Positions 1-9,064 of a stretch of DNA of 64,000 bases are shown here, piece after piece. The stretch is from JAZKFT01 sp040386335 (GTDB lineage Bacteria > Bacteroidota > Bacteroidia > Chitinophagales > Chitinophagaceae), in NCBI GenBank assembly GCA_040386335.1, contig JAZKFT010000037.1, positions 1-64,000 of the forward strand, read 5' to 3'. The notes beneath the pieces were generated by a model. That model worked only from the letters and a program-made list of their open reading frames with translations. It had not been told where the DNA came from and made no database searches. Made by a program: the position numbers and the translations under genes. The first letter of the stretch is position 1, and each line of letters begins with the position of its first letter.

Positions 1-15
1 GTGGTGTGAGAGGAC

Positions 16-38
16 AGCAGGGGAAATAATCCCCTGCT
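16..38. repeat. Perfect inverted repeat, 8-bp stem
   Basis: Eight bases at 16-23 (AGCAGGGG) pair with 31-38 around a 7-nt AT-rich loop. No T tract follows on either strand, so it is a hairpin without the look of an intrinsic terminator. A second small hairpin (TACCGC / GCGGTA) lies at 113-128. I see no gene in 1-198. Confidence 0.4.
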
Positions 39-198
39 TCCTACTCGATTACTTGACTTCGACTTTCAGCCTGTAAAAATTTAATAGTCAAGTAACGGCC
101 AGGCACAACCTGTACCGCCTTAGCGGTAGGAAGGCAACGCACAAAGCCAACGCCTCATTCCTGCGCCAAAGTGCGACTCTCAGAGCTGTCTTGTTATT

Positions 199-597
199 TT
201 ATTGTACTGTGTATGTTACAGCACTTGTATTTGCACTAAACTGACCGCCAATGGCAGTGGCGGGAAAAGATGCAGAACTTTGTACGGCGCCATTTACAGA
301 AATAGACACAGTAACTGTCCCGGCCGACGTCAGATATATATTTTGCGCATTCATTATAAGCACAATTGGCCTGTATTCAGTATCTGTGACTTCCGTTTTT
401 GTCCATACTGTTCCAGCTGAAAATGGTTCAGACGTTTCCTGGGTACCGAGTCCTGTTTTTGTGATGACCCTGGTGTAAGGAGCCACCACCGGTACTGAAG
501 TCTTTATTTCGTATACAAAAGTTAACTGATCCTTCTTTTTACAACCCATAAATAACAGGCCACAAAAAATTAAAATAAATCCCAATAATTTTTTCAT
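199..597 (-). CDS. Small putative lipoprotein, unknown function
   Basis: A 132-residue protein I do not recognise. It starts with a lysine pair, a hydrophobic segment and a lipobox ending at Cys19 (LLFMGC), followed by KKKD, so it should be exported and lipidated. The rest is rich in Thr, Ser and Val and reads as beta-strands, without a recognisable motif. I chose the ATG at 597 rather than one 45 bases upstream, because only the later start puts the signal sequence at the N-terminus. It stands alone, with repeats on the upstream side. Export is well supported; function is open. Confidence 0.6.
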   Translation of the reverse strand: MKKLLGFILIFCGLLFMGCKKKDQLTFVYEIKTSVPVVAPYTRVITKTGLGTQETSEPFSAGTVWTKTEVTDTEYRPIVLIMNAQNIYLTSAGTVTVSISVNGAVQSSASFPATAIGGQFSANTSAVTYTVQ

Positions 598-796
598 AAG
601 ATGATTTAAGTGATTGAATGTGACGCCATGCCCGGGTTGCATGGCGTTTCGGGTTATTAGGCAAATTACCGGATTTTAAATAGCGATCGGCATAAAGTTT
701 ATATGAGGTAGGGGCAGGCGCAAATTATGTTGATCAAGCTTTGTGCAGCGGCCCTGGAATAACGCCGTATCACTGCTTTTTTATATAGGGGCGTAA

Positions 797-833
797 AACC
801 CTGACAGGGCGAAAGCCAAGCCCTGTCAGGGTT
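797..833 (-). terminator. Hairpin downstream of the response regulator gene
   Basis: A perfect 14-bp inverted repeat (797-810 with 820-833, 9-nt loop) lies about 45 bases past the stop of the response regulator gene. On the minus strand the stem ends in four T residues, so it could terminate that transcript. The palindrome is perfect and GC-rich in the middle, so it may equally be a dispersed palindromic repeat used as a terminator. Confidence 0.5.
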
Positions 834-840
834 ACTAAAT

Positions 841-875
841 CATAAATCATAAATCATAAATCATAAATCATAAAT
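841..875. repeat. Heptamer array, CATAAAT x5
   Basis: Five perfect head-to-tail copies of CATAAAT, preceded by AAAT. On the minus strand they read as GATTTAT-type units beginning one base after the TAA stop (879-877) of the response regulator gene. The same heptamer recurs at 11151-11171, again just past a stop codon. Nothing else is seen in 598-876 apart from the hairpin at 797-833. Confidence 0.9.
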
Positions 876-876
876 C

Positions 877-1653
877 TTACCGGTCCATCCACTTTTTTAG
901 TAGCGGTGCTTTTTCGCGGCTTACGTCTACTTCTGTTTTTAACGGTGGTTTTAGTTGCACCATCAACTTCTGGTTACCGTAAGGTTTCACGGATAGAATA
1001 GAATTGATATTGACGATGGTTTGCCGGTTGGCCCGGAAAAAAAGTTCGGGGTCAAGTACTTCTTCTATTTCCTCCAAAGGGGTGTAGTCGTAAATTAATT
1101 TGTCGCCATTGAACTTGTAGAAATAGATCAGGTTGTCACGATAGATCACCGCAATGTCTTTGGCTTCAACGGGCGTCCATTTGTTGAAACTGTTAATGAT
1201 GAAACGTTCCTTGTAGCGGGGTTTACTATTGCCGGCCTGGGCAAAATAATCCATCAGCGATTTGATATCGGCTGGCACCGCAGGGGTTCCTTTTTGCATC
1301 GAACGCACTTTGTCGATGGATTTCTTGAGGTCTTCTTCCTGTACCGGTTTCAGCAAATAATCCACGCCATTTACTTTAAAAGCACGTACAGCATATTCTT
1401 CCCAGGCGGTGCAGAATATCACAGGGCAATCAATGGTAAACTGGTCAAATAGTTCAAAACTCAAACCATCACTTATCTTAATATCCATAAACAACAGGTC
1501 GGGCATCCCGTGTTCGGTAAACCATTTTACAGATGATTTAATACTTGGCAGTATCGCCAGCACTTCTACATCTGGTGCCACTGCCTGGATGGTGGCTTTC
1601 ATTTCGGCGGCTATCAGGTTTTCGTCTTCAATAATCAGAGCTTTCATGGCCAT
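877..1653 (-). CDS. LytTR-family response regulator
   Basis: A 258-residue cytoplasmic two-component regulator. The receiver domain (about 3-120) has the acidic pair E9-D10, the phosphoacceptor D57 in LLFMDIK, T82 and K102 in LLKP. The C-terminal part (about 150-258) is a LytTR DNA-binding domain with the typical FFRANRQTIVNI stretch. It lies 6 bp after the sensor kinase gene on the same strand and is very likely its partner. The start at 1653 is followed by another Met two codons on (1647), which would give the more usual MKALIIEDE start. Its targets are not visible here; the divergent C1q-like genes are candidates by position only. Confidence 0.92.
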   Translation of the reverse strand: MAMKALIIEDENLIAAEMKATIQAVAPDVEVLAILPSIKSSVKWFTEHGMPDLLFMDIKISDGLSFELFDQFTIDCPVIFCTAWEEYAVRAFKVNGVDYLLKPVQEEDLKKSIDKVRSMQKGTPAVPADIKSLMDYFAQAGNSKPRYKERFIINSFNKWTPVEAKDIAVIYRDNLIYFYKFNGDKLIYDYTPLEEIEEVLDPELFFRANRQTIVNINSILSVKPYGNQKLMVQLKPPLKTEVDVSREKAPLLKKWMDR

Positions 1654-1659
1654 ATTTTT

Positions 1660-4600
1660 TTAAAGTAAAGGAATACGTATGGTGAAAAAATGTTCATCCT
1701 CAGAAATCTCAATTTGTTTTTCGGTATAAAACCGGTACAATTTTTTAAGGCTGGCCAAACCACTTTTGTTACTGGTTTCCACGATGCGATAGCGCTGCAG
1801 GTTATTGCGTACCACTACATAATCGCCATCGGAAAAAATTTCAATCATTAGCGGTTCATCAGTAGATGTGGTGTTGTGCTTAATGGCATTTTCCAGCAGG
1901 TTTTGCAATATTACCGGGGCTATATACCGGCCGTTATGTGCCTCATCAATATGGATATTAACCTTGAGCCCCTCGCCAAAACGTATTTGTTGCAATTCAG
2001 CAAAGGTGGTAGCAAAACCTATTTCATCCTGTAGCAATACCAGCTCCTGGTCGCCACTCTTAAGTACGTACCTGTAAATCTTGCTCATGCCATCGAGGAA
2101 ACCTGCAGCTGTTTTTGAATCGGTTTTAATGAGGCTTCGCAGGGAGGTGAGAGAGTTGAATAAAAAGTGCGGGTTGAGTTGTTGCTTCAGGCTTTCGTAT
2201 TGTATAATGGTCTTTTCTTTTTCAAGCGCATCCGACTTGCTTTTTAGCAAGAGTATCTGCTTTTGTTTGTTAAGGCGGAACCGGTAGAAATAGTATGAAG
2301 CACCGAGGACCAACAAGATCAACAGGATACGGAACAACCATGTTTTGTAAAACGGTTTGGCAATCACAATATGCAGGCGCTTTTCATGAGACTGCCAGGC
2401 ATTGTTTTTGGCAATAGCTTTTACCCTGAACACATAGTTGCCGGGTTCAAGATTATTATATTGCGCTTCTGGCTGGCTGCCCTGCACGACCCATTTTTTA
2501 TCCACTTCTTCCAGCATGTAAACACAATCATAGGGGAACAATTCTTTATCCGTAAGCAGGCCAAACTGGATGACCAGGGAGTTTTCATCAGGCCGCAGGC
2601 TGAGCAGGCTATCGCTGTCCAAAAGCCGTTGTTTACCGGATACCTGCACCGAACTGATTGACGGACTTTTGATAAAGGGTTTCAATTGTAAGCGCTCGGG
2701 GAAAAACTCAACCAGGTCATTATTCGTGTTACTGAGCAGGTGCCCGCTACGAAGGAATACCGGGTGGGCAACCCAACTAAAATTGAATTGTAATAATGGC
2801 ACTACAAAGTTTGAAAAGTTACCTGTAGCTGTCGTTAACACTGAATATTTATTACTACTGACACACCAGATATTTCCTATGGTGTCGGCAAGCACGGCCT
2901 GGAGATTATTCTTTGCCAATCCATCTGCCTGGTTCCAGTGGGTGGTTTTCTTTTTAATGGGATCGTACCTGTACAAACCTTCACCATTGTTTGCCATCCA
3001 GATATTGCCATCAGTATCCACATCCGTATCCATAAAATAGCCGAAATGTTCTTCCGGGCGGTCTTTTATATTTACATGGTTCAGCTTGCCGTTTTCAAGG
3101 TAGGTGAGCCAGCCGGGCCATGAGATCATCCAAAGAGGCGATTGATTTTTTTGAGACATCAGGGCGCCGCCAAACCGAATTCCCTTTGTATGGAGCGGCT
3201 GTGGTGCGTCAATAAATTTCAGCGATCCGGTTGAAGGGTCGTAATTGCTTACCCTGAAACCATCAGTGGCAATGAGTTGGCCGTCGTTAAGAGGCACGAT
3301 TTCCCTGATCATATAATTTCTGTCTTCGGCCGGAAGATCGATAAATGGTGCCAGTTTGCCGGTAGTGGGATTTAGCTGCCATGTTCCGCTGGTAGTACAA
3401 AATACGAGGTTGCCGTTTATGAAAACCATCGTATGAACATCGCCGAATATCCTGCCAAATTTATCAGAAGGGGCCTTGGAGAGATGATACACCTGGTAGC
3501 GCTGATCTGCAGGATAATAGCGGAAAAGCCGCTGATCGGAAGTGTATACCCACCAACTGTCACCGGCAGGGTCTTCGATCAATGAACCAATGTCGGTATT
3601 GGGGTTAAATTCTGGAATTGCCCATTGCAACCGGTGGATCCGGTACACGGTTTTTGAAAGATTGCATTTCGAAATGCCATTAACGGTTCCCAACCAAACG
3701 GTACCATCTTCATCTTCAAGGGCTGCCCAGAAAAAGTTACCACTAATGGAAAGCGGGTCATTTTGGTTAAACTGGATAGGATAAACCGCATTCCTGCCTG
3801 TGTCTACCAGCACTAATTCATGGGTCCAGCTGCTGAACCAAAGTCTTCCGTCGGCCGACTCAAAGATGGTAGCACCGACAGCGTTTGGCAACACTTTGCC
3901 GATATCAACCCGTTTCAACTGTCTTTTTTCAACCGGGTCAAATTGCACGATTTCCCTGGTGTTATTTTTAAAATAGAAAAAATGTCCCTGTGCGGAGGCA
4001 TGCAGGGCTGCTACATTATTTCGTTCGAAAAGCGGATTGCCTGGATAGGTTTGGAAATTGTTGAACCTGCCGGTTTTCTTATCATAAAAATGCAGACCCG
4101 CTCTGGAAGCAATCCATATGGCTTTTCCTGAAGGGTCTGCCAACAATCCATTTCTCCTGAGTTTGTAGGTTTCCGCCGAATCCTTGTTCTTGTTCAGTTC
4201 GCCGATGTTTATAAAACTGTCAGTCGCCCGTTGGTATTTGAATATTGAAAAGAAATTGTTCGCCCAAATATCACCCTCTTTATCGCATACAATGGTCAAA
4301 GCTGCCGCAGCAGATCTTGTTTGGGGTAGTTTGTATCGTTTGAAAATATCCTTGCCTATCTCGTAACAAAAAATCCCATTATCGGTCCCACCCCAGATTT
4401 TTCCTGCTTTGTCCTGGCAAAGACTGTGTATGGAATTGTTCACCAGCGAATTGGAATCTTTGGTTTGATTGAAGACGTGGAATTTACCACCATCGTAATA
4501 ATTAAGACCGTTCAGCGTACCTATCCAGATATTTCCGTTCCTGTCTTTGAGCATGCTGTTGATGAAATTATCGCTGATGCCATCCCTTTCGGAAAGGGTA

Positions 4601-4680
4601 TGAAATGCCAGTCCCGGGCCTTGCGAAAAGGTCGCAGTAGCAGTTGCCAGGAACAGGAATAAGGCGAAAATGGATTTCAT
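1660..4680 (-). CDS. Sensor histidine kinase: Reg_prop propeller, Y_Y_Y, LytS-type kinase
   Basis: A 1006-residue membrane sensor. A signal peptide (1-19) is followed by a long periplasmic region of beta-propeller blades of the Reg_prop type (repeated motifs such as GNIWIGTLNGL and DGTVWLGTVNG), then a Y_Y_Y domain (about 730-800), one membrane segment (WLFRILLILLVLGASYYF), and a short coiled linker. The cytoplasmic end is a His_kinase domain with H838 in NPHFLFN and an N box (LLENAIKHN); the glycine-rich ATP lid is reduced to NKSGLASL. The response regulator follows 6 bp downstream. The next gene upstream, at 4768-7785, is a paralogue with an almost identical kinase end. The ligand is unknown; in Bacteroidota such propellers usually sense extracellular compounds. 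Confidence 0.9.
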   Translation of the reverse strand: MKSIFALFLFLATATATFSQGPGLAFHTLSERDGISDNFINSMLKDRNGNIWIGTLNGLNYYDGGKFHVFNQTKDSNSLVNNSIHSLCQDKAGKIWGGTDNGIFCYEIGKDIFKRYKLPQTRSAAAALTIVCDKEGDIWANNFFSIFKYQRATDSFINIGELNKNKDSAETYKLRRNGLLADPSGKAIWIASRAGLHFYDKKTGRFNNFQTYPGNPLFERNNVAALHASAQGHFFYFKNNTREIVQFDPVEKRQLKRVDIGKVLPNAVGATIFESADGRLWFSSWTHELVLVDTGRNAVYPIQFNQNDPLSISGNFFWAALEDEDGTVWLGTVNGISKCNLSKTVYRIHRLQWAIPEFNPNTDIGSLIEDPAGDSWWVYTSDQRLFRYYPADQRYQVYHLSKAPSDKFGRIFGDVHTMVFINGNLVFCTTSGTWQLNPTTGKLAPFIDLPAEDRNYMIREIVPLNDGQLIATDGFRVSNYDPSTGSLKFIDAPQPLHTKGIRFGGALMSQKNQSPLWMISWPGWLTYLENGKLNHVNIKDRPEEHFGYFMDTDVDTDGNIWMANNGEGLYRYDPIKKKTTHWNQADGLAKNNLQAVLADTIGNIWCVSSNKYSVLTTATGNFSNFVVPLLQFNFSWVAHPVFLRSGHLLSNTNNDLVEFFPERLQLKPFIKSPSISSVQVSGKQRLLDSDSLLSLRPDENSLVIQFGLLTDKELFPYDCVYMLEEVDKKWVVQGSQPEAQYNNLEPGNYVFRVKAIAKNNAWQSHEKRLHIVIAKPFYKTWLFRILLILLVLGASYYFYRFRLNKQKQILLLKSKSDALEKEKTIIQYESLKQQLNPHFLFNSLTSLRSLIKTDSKTAAGFLDGMSKIYRYVLKSGDQELVLLQDEIGFATTFAELQQIRFGEGLKVNIHIDEAHNGRYIAPVILQNLLENAIKHNTTSTDEPLMIEIFSDGDYVVVRNNLQRYRIVETSNKSGLASLKKLYRFYTEKQIEISEDEHFFTIRIPLL

Positions 4681-4767
4681 GCTAAAATTTAAAATACGGT
4701 TAGTTCGTCATTTACCAGGCTCCTCATATTTTGTCTTCAATCATAGATGCTTTTATAAAAAAATATT

Positions 4768-7700
4768 TTAAAGTAAAGGAATCCGTACCGTGAAAAAATG
4801 GTCGTCCTCTGTAATGCCTACTTGTTTTTCGGTGTAAAAACGATACAGTTTTTTCAGACTTGCCAGGCCGCTTTTGTTGCTGGTTTCCACGATTCGGTAT
4901 CGTTGCAGGTTATTGCGCACCACCAGGTCATCACCATCAGAAAAAATGTCAATCACCAGCGGTTCATCTGACGAGGTCGTGTTGTGTTTGATGGCGTTTT
5001 CCACCAGGTTTTGCAAAACCACCGGCACAATATACCTTCCTGCATGGCTTGGGTCGATGCGTATGTTCACCTGTAAGCCCTCTCCAAAACGCACCTGTTG
5101 CAGGCCAGTGAAGTTGGTTACAAATTCAATTTCATCCTGTAGCATCACCAGCTCCTGTTCGCCGCTTTTAAGTACATACCGGTATATCTTGCTCATGCCA
5201 TCAAGGAAGCCGGCAGCGGCTTTGGAATCGGTTTTTATCAGGCTACGGAGCGAAGTAAGCGAGTTAAACAGGAAATGGGGGTTCAGGTGCTGCTTCAGGC
5301 TTTCGTACTGGATAATGGTCTTTTCTTTTTCGAGCGAATCGGCCTTACTTTTTAGCTGGAACATTTGCCTTTGCTGACGAATACGATACCGATAGATCGC
5401 GTACAGCGCCAGCAACAGCATCGCGATAATCAACACCCAGAACCAAACTGCTTTATAAAAAAATGTCCCCAGGTTTACCGTTACTTTTTTTGCAGGGATG
5501 CGATCCCAGTCGCTGTTGTTTACAGACGCTTTATACAAAAAGCTAAAATGTCCGCCGGGAACATTGGTGTACACAGCTTTCGGGTCCTGGGTATAATGCC
5601 ATTCTTTCTCGAACCCATCCAGTTTGTAGGCAAACCAGGTTTGGGTAGGATTGGTATAATTGAGTGCCACCAGATTAAAGGTAAACGCGTTTTCATGTGG
5701 CCTTAAGTTAAGCGCCAGGTCGGCATCGTAGGAGTTGACGGTGTGCTGTTGTTCGAAGATGGTATAGTCAGAAAGATAAAAATTCAAAGCCGTTTTTTCC
5801 TCTTTAAAATTCAAGGGGTTGAACCGTATATAGCCGCCATATGTGGCCATCATAATATCACCGTTGCGCATTTGAACGCCTGCATGTTCGGGAAAGCCGA
5901 TAGATGGCAACCCATCGCTTAGCGAAAAATTGGTGAGCGTTTTGCGATCCGCGTGCAGCATTGCCAAACCACCGTTTACACCCATCCAAACCCTGTTCAA
6001 GCTGTCTACCATCACAGGAGATGCCCAGTTGCCGGGTAGCCCGTCTTTTTTGTTGAAAGACAGGTACGTATCTTTTTCCGGGTTAATACCCGTAACGCCG
6101 TTGAAACAAGTTATCCAGATAATGCCATCCCTGTCTTCTTTTATATCCATCACCAGGTTGCCAATAATGCCTTTCCCCCCGTGCTCCGGTGCCAGGTAAT
6201 GTTTTGTTTGGTTTGTTTTTTTATCCAGCATTACCAGCCCCTCCCCGGAAAAAGAGATCCATAGCCTTTGCTTGCTATCTTCCATCACATACGATGTGGG
6301 TGCAAGCGTTTTATACTTTACTAATTGCGGGTGTTCGCTGATGGTGTGGAATTTTTTGTCGCTGGTGGAGTACCAACGCAGGGCTGATGAATCGTTGCCG
6401 CAGAACCAGATATTGCCGCTTTTGTCTGCTGTTATTGAATTATAAAATACCCGGGGCAAATCTTTTGAATTAATGAATTCCATGGTGCCACTGCGGCTGT
6501 TAAAACGATTTACGCCAGATGCCGTTCCGATCCATATATTATTGTCACCATCACAATACATAGTCCTCACCACATTATTATACAACACCGGTGTCTTGCG
6601 TTCCTCATTACGCCACACGGTATAGCTATTGGTAGCCGGATGATAACGGGTTACACCATCGTGATTACCCATCCACACATCTCCCTGCTGGTCTTCAGCG
6701 ATAGCCCTGCCCACGATCCTTGCCCGTTCGTCGAGCCTGTCGGGGAAGGGAAGGATTGTTCTAAAAAAATTTTTATCGGGCTCAAAAAAATCGACGCCTG
6801 TAAAGTCAGCACCCAGCCAGATGATACCGTCCTTATCCTGGAAAATGCAGCGGTGATTATTGTCGGAAATGCTTGATTGCAAAGAACTGTTGTGTATATG
6901 TTTGTGAAAACTATTGTTGCTTCGGTCATATTGCAACAGCCCGTCTACCGCAGTGGTGACCCACACCCTGTTACGCTTATCTACAAGGATGTCTGATATA
7001 TTCAGCGGGTGGGTATTTAGTTCCGCTGAGAGGTATTGGTCATATTTGTCAAGCGTTTTAAGATCAGGACGCAATTTTGCCAGTTTGATCCTGTCGTGCA
7101 TCCCCATCCAAACATTGCCTTCATCGTCTATGGCCATGGAATGAATGGCAATGCCTTCGAGTCCGGCTATAGTGATTGAAGTAGCATTCATGCCGGAAAT
7201 GTGCATGAGAACCAGTCCTGACTTTGTGCCCAGGTAAAGAACGTCTTTGCGAATGCCAAAATCAAACACTGCATTGTCAACCAGCGGCGCATGTGCCGGA
7301 TCTTTTGACTGGGCATAAAAAAAAGCTGAACCGGTGGACGGGTTTAACCGGATCAGGCCCCTGGTGGTTGCAAGCAGGAGAGTAGTATCGTTGATATCAA
7401 CAATCCTGTAAATGAAAATTCCATGCACCGATGGAAACTTTATAAATGCAGATGTGGCAAAATCATAGCGCATCAGGCCTGTCGCGCAGCTTATCCACAA
7501 CCGGCCTTTTCTGTCGGAATAGATTGCCCTTGGCTGGCTGCCATAAGGCGAAGTGGAATCGCCTGGAATATTCGTGAACTGGGTTATTTTTTTGCCATCA
7601 AAGCGGTTGAGTGCACCTACGGTACCGATCCATATATATCCATACTTATCCTGACCTATACACCTGGCGGTTCCATCGTGCAGTCCGTCTTTAAGCCCCA

Positions 7701-7785
7701 GTTTCTGAAAACTGACAGAGCCTGGCTGGCCAGCGGCCCAGCACGGCAGTACAAGCAGTAATAAAACGTTCAGGCACAACTTCAT
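4768..7785 (-). CDS. Paralogous sensor histidine kinase: Reg_prop, Y_Y_Y, LytS-type
   Basis: A 1005-residue sensor with the same build as its neighbour at 1660-4680: signal peptide (1-19), propeller blades with motifs such as GYIWIGTVGAL and GVNRFN, Y_Y_Y domain, one membrane segment near 775-800, coiled linker, and His_kinase domain with H837. From the linker to the C-terminus the two proteins differ at few positions and the last part is nearly identical, while the propellers have diverged strongly. This suggests a tandem duplication with divergence of the sensing part and conservation of the part facing the regulator. It has no regulator gene of its own here, so it probably shares the one at 877-1653. 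The 87-bp gap to the neighbour leaves co-transcription possible. Confidence 0.9.
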   Translation of the reverse strand: MKLCLNVLLLLVLPCWAAGQPGSVSFQKLGLKDGLHDGTARCIGQDKYGYIWIGTVGALNRFDGKKITQFTNIPGDSTSPYGSQPRAIYSDRKGRLWISCATGLMRYDFATSAFIKFPSVHGIFIYRIVDINDTTLLLATTRGLIRLNPSTGSAFFYAQSKDPAHAPLVDNAVFDFGIRKDVLYLGTKSGLVLMHISGMNATSITIAGLEGIAIHSMAIDDEGNVWMGMHDRIKLAKLRPDLKTLDKYDQYLSAELNTHPLNISDILVDKRNRVWVTTAVDGLLQYDRSNNSFHKHIHNSSLQSSISDNNHRCIFQDKDGIIWLGADFTGVDFFEPDKNFFRTILPFPDRLDERARIVGRAIAEDQQGDVWMGNHDGVTRYHPATNSYTVWRNEERKTPVLYNNVVRTMYCDGDNNIWIGTASGVNRFNSRSGTMEFINSKDLPRVFYNSITADKSGNIWFCGNDSSALRWYSTSDKKFHTISEHPQLVKYKTLAPTSYVMEDSKQRLWISFSGEGLVMLDKKTNQTKHYLAPEHGGKGIIGNLVMDIKEDRDGIIWITCFNGVTGINPEKDTYLSFNKKDGLPGNWASPVMVDSLNRVWMGVNGGLAMLHADRKTLTNFSLSDGLPSIGFPEHAGVQMRNGDIMMATYGGYIRFNPLNFKEEKTALNFYLSDYTIFEQQHTVNSYDADLALNLRPHENAFTFNLVALNYTNPTQTWFAYKLDGFEKEWHYTQDPKAVYTNVPGGHFSFLYKASVNNSDWDRIPAKKVTVNLGTFFYKAVWFWVLIIAMLLLALYAIYRYRIRQQRQMFQLKSKADSLEKEKTIIQYESLKQHLNPHFLFNSLTSLRSLIKTDSKAAAGFLDGMSKIYRYVLKSGEQELVMLQDEIEFVTNFTGLQQVRFGEGLQVNIRIDPSHAGRYIVPVVLQNLVENAIKHNTTSSDEPLVIDIFSDGDDLVVRNNLQRYRIVETSNKSGLASLKKLYRFYTEKQVGITEDDHFFTVRIPLL

Positions 7786-8108
7786 ATAGTTTCAAAATAC
7801 CTCTAAATTTTACGAAACACCAAACCGGGATATGGCAACATGATATTTTGGGGGGTGAAACGACTGAATAAAGGCTTGAAATGTTGAATGATCGCCAGGT
7901 AGCTGAAGGATTGCCTTCCGTCGCTGTTGTTTAAAAGATTTCCCTGGGTACACCGGGGCGGATTGAGGTCATAAAACCTCATAATGACCCTGCCATCACT
8001 TCAAATATTAAAATATCCGCTTTACCAAAGTCAATAACCGGTTTGCAGATAATCTGCTTTTAACAGGTGAAATCAGGCTTTAGGTTTGTGAGATAAAAAT
8101 TAATCATC
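7786..8108. other. Divergent intergenic region between kinase and C1q-like genes
   Basis: This 323-bp gap separates the minus-strand sensor kinase gene from the plus-strand C1q-like genes. It contains the candidate promoter at 8058-8088. I see no open frame worth calling and no repeat. It is the natural place to look for binding sites of the LytTR regulator, but I could not pick out a convincing paired direct repeat. Confidence 0.5.
8058..8088 (+). promoter_or_regulatory. Candidate promoter of the C1q-like gene cluster
   Basis: TAGGTTTG at 8081-8088 matches the Bacteroidota -7 consensus TAnnTTTG exactly. A TTTT at 8058-8061, 19 bp upstream, stands where the -33 TTTG is expected. Transcription would start about 15-20 bases before the ATG at 8109. 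Confidence 0.5.
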
Positions 8109-9008
8109 ATGAAAAAAATCGCCATTCTTATAGTAAGCATTTCAAGTGTGCAGGTTTCCGGTGCACAAACTAATATTGGCATTGGTACCGCCACCCCCAA
8201 TAACAAGCTGGAGGTGATTCACACGGTGACAGGTCCATCTTATGCAACGATTTTTGGCAACAATACAGGTACTTCAGGAAACGCTGTCTACGGGGTTTCA
8301 CACGCAGGGAATACGAGTGGCGTGCGGGGCACATCCACGTCTGGTGTAGGAATATACGGCTATTCCAACACCTATATTGCTGTGGGCGCAGGGGCAATTG
8401 GTGGTACTGCGGTGTATGCACAAAGCGCCTCCGGACTTGGCCTGAGTGTATATGGCAAAATTCAGTTAACCGGCGGCGACACTAATCCCGTAGATGGGGC
8501 CATACTTATCAGCGATGCCACCGGTAATGCCGTTTGGAAACCTAAACAAATTGGCTTCGCTGCTAGTTCAGCTGCCAATACTTCAATACCTATCAGCACA
8601 TTTAGAAAAGTGGAGTATGGTATTGAGGATTTTGACCTTCAAAATAATTTTGTGCCTTACCCGGGCGCAACAAGTTCGGCAACCAGTGTATTTACAGCAC
8701 CTGTAGCAGGTATTTATCATTTTGCTGCTTCGGCATTTTTTCAAAGTTCACAAGACATAGACGCTGCCCAAATACGATTGATAAAAAACACTTCCTCTAC
8801 AGTACTGGCCAACTTTGAAGGAGATGGTGCCGCTCACAGTCCTTCAGTTTACTACGTTTCATTGGACATTGAAGGCGACTATTATTTGGCTGCCAACGAT
8901 AAAGTATGGGTAGAAGTGGCGCAGCGAAATCTTTTTAACAGTCCGCTTGGTTTAAGTTCATTTTCTTATCGTGGCCGTTTTACCGGCATGTTAAAAATTG
9001 CAGATTAA
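8109..9008 (+). CDS. Secreted protein with fibre-like stalk and C1q-like domain (copy 1)
   Basis: A 299-residue protein with a signal peptide (1-19, cut near SGAQ). Residues about 20-35 carry the NIGIGTATPNNKLEV module common in Bacteroidota proteins related to phage tail fibres. Residues about 50-125 are Gly-rich with short recurring G-V-x-G units (GVRGTS, GVGIYGYS), as in trimeric fibre stalks. Residues about 165-299 resemble a C1q/TNF-like head: FDLQNN, the strand SVFTAPVAGIYHFAA, LAANDKVWVEV and a closing FSYRGRFTG. It is the first of three tandem paralogues. No T9SS sorting domain is present. By analogy it is probably trimeric and binds a surface or polymer; that is inference. Confidence 0.75.
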   Translation: MKKIAILIVSISSVQVSGAQTNIGIGTATPNNKLEVIHTVTGPSYATIFGNNTGTSGNAVYGVSHAGNTSGVRGTSTSGVGIYGYSNTYIAVGAGAIGGTAVYAQSASGLGLSVYGKIQLTGGDTNPVDGAILISDATGNAVWKPKQIGFAASSAANTSIPISTFRKVEYGIEDFDLQNNFVPYPGATSSATSVFTAPVAGIYHFAASAFFQSSQDIDAAQIRLIKNTSSTVLANFEGDGAAHSPSVYYVSLDIEGDYYLAANDKVWVEVAQRNLFNSPLGLSSFSYRGRFTGMLKIAD

Positions 9009-9064
9009 ACGCTGAAGATATCCTGCTCTTATTCTTTATTTTTTTACCATCTCAACAACAAATT

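Noticed and set aside
2570..3040. Long open frames antisense to the sensor kinase
   Set aside because: Frames on the opposite strand of large genes here show no motif, signal peptide or promoter and follow the codon structure of the real gene.
7786..8108. LytTR binding site for the regulator at 877
   Set aside because: I looked for a spaced direct repeat typical of LytTR targets and found none that stood out.
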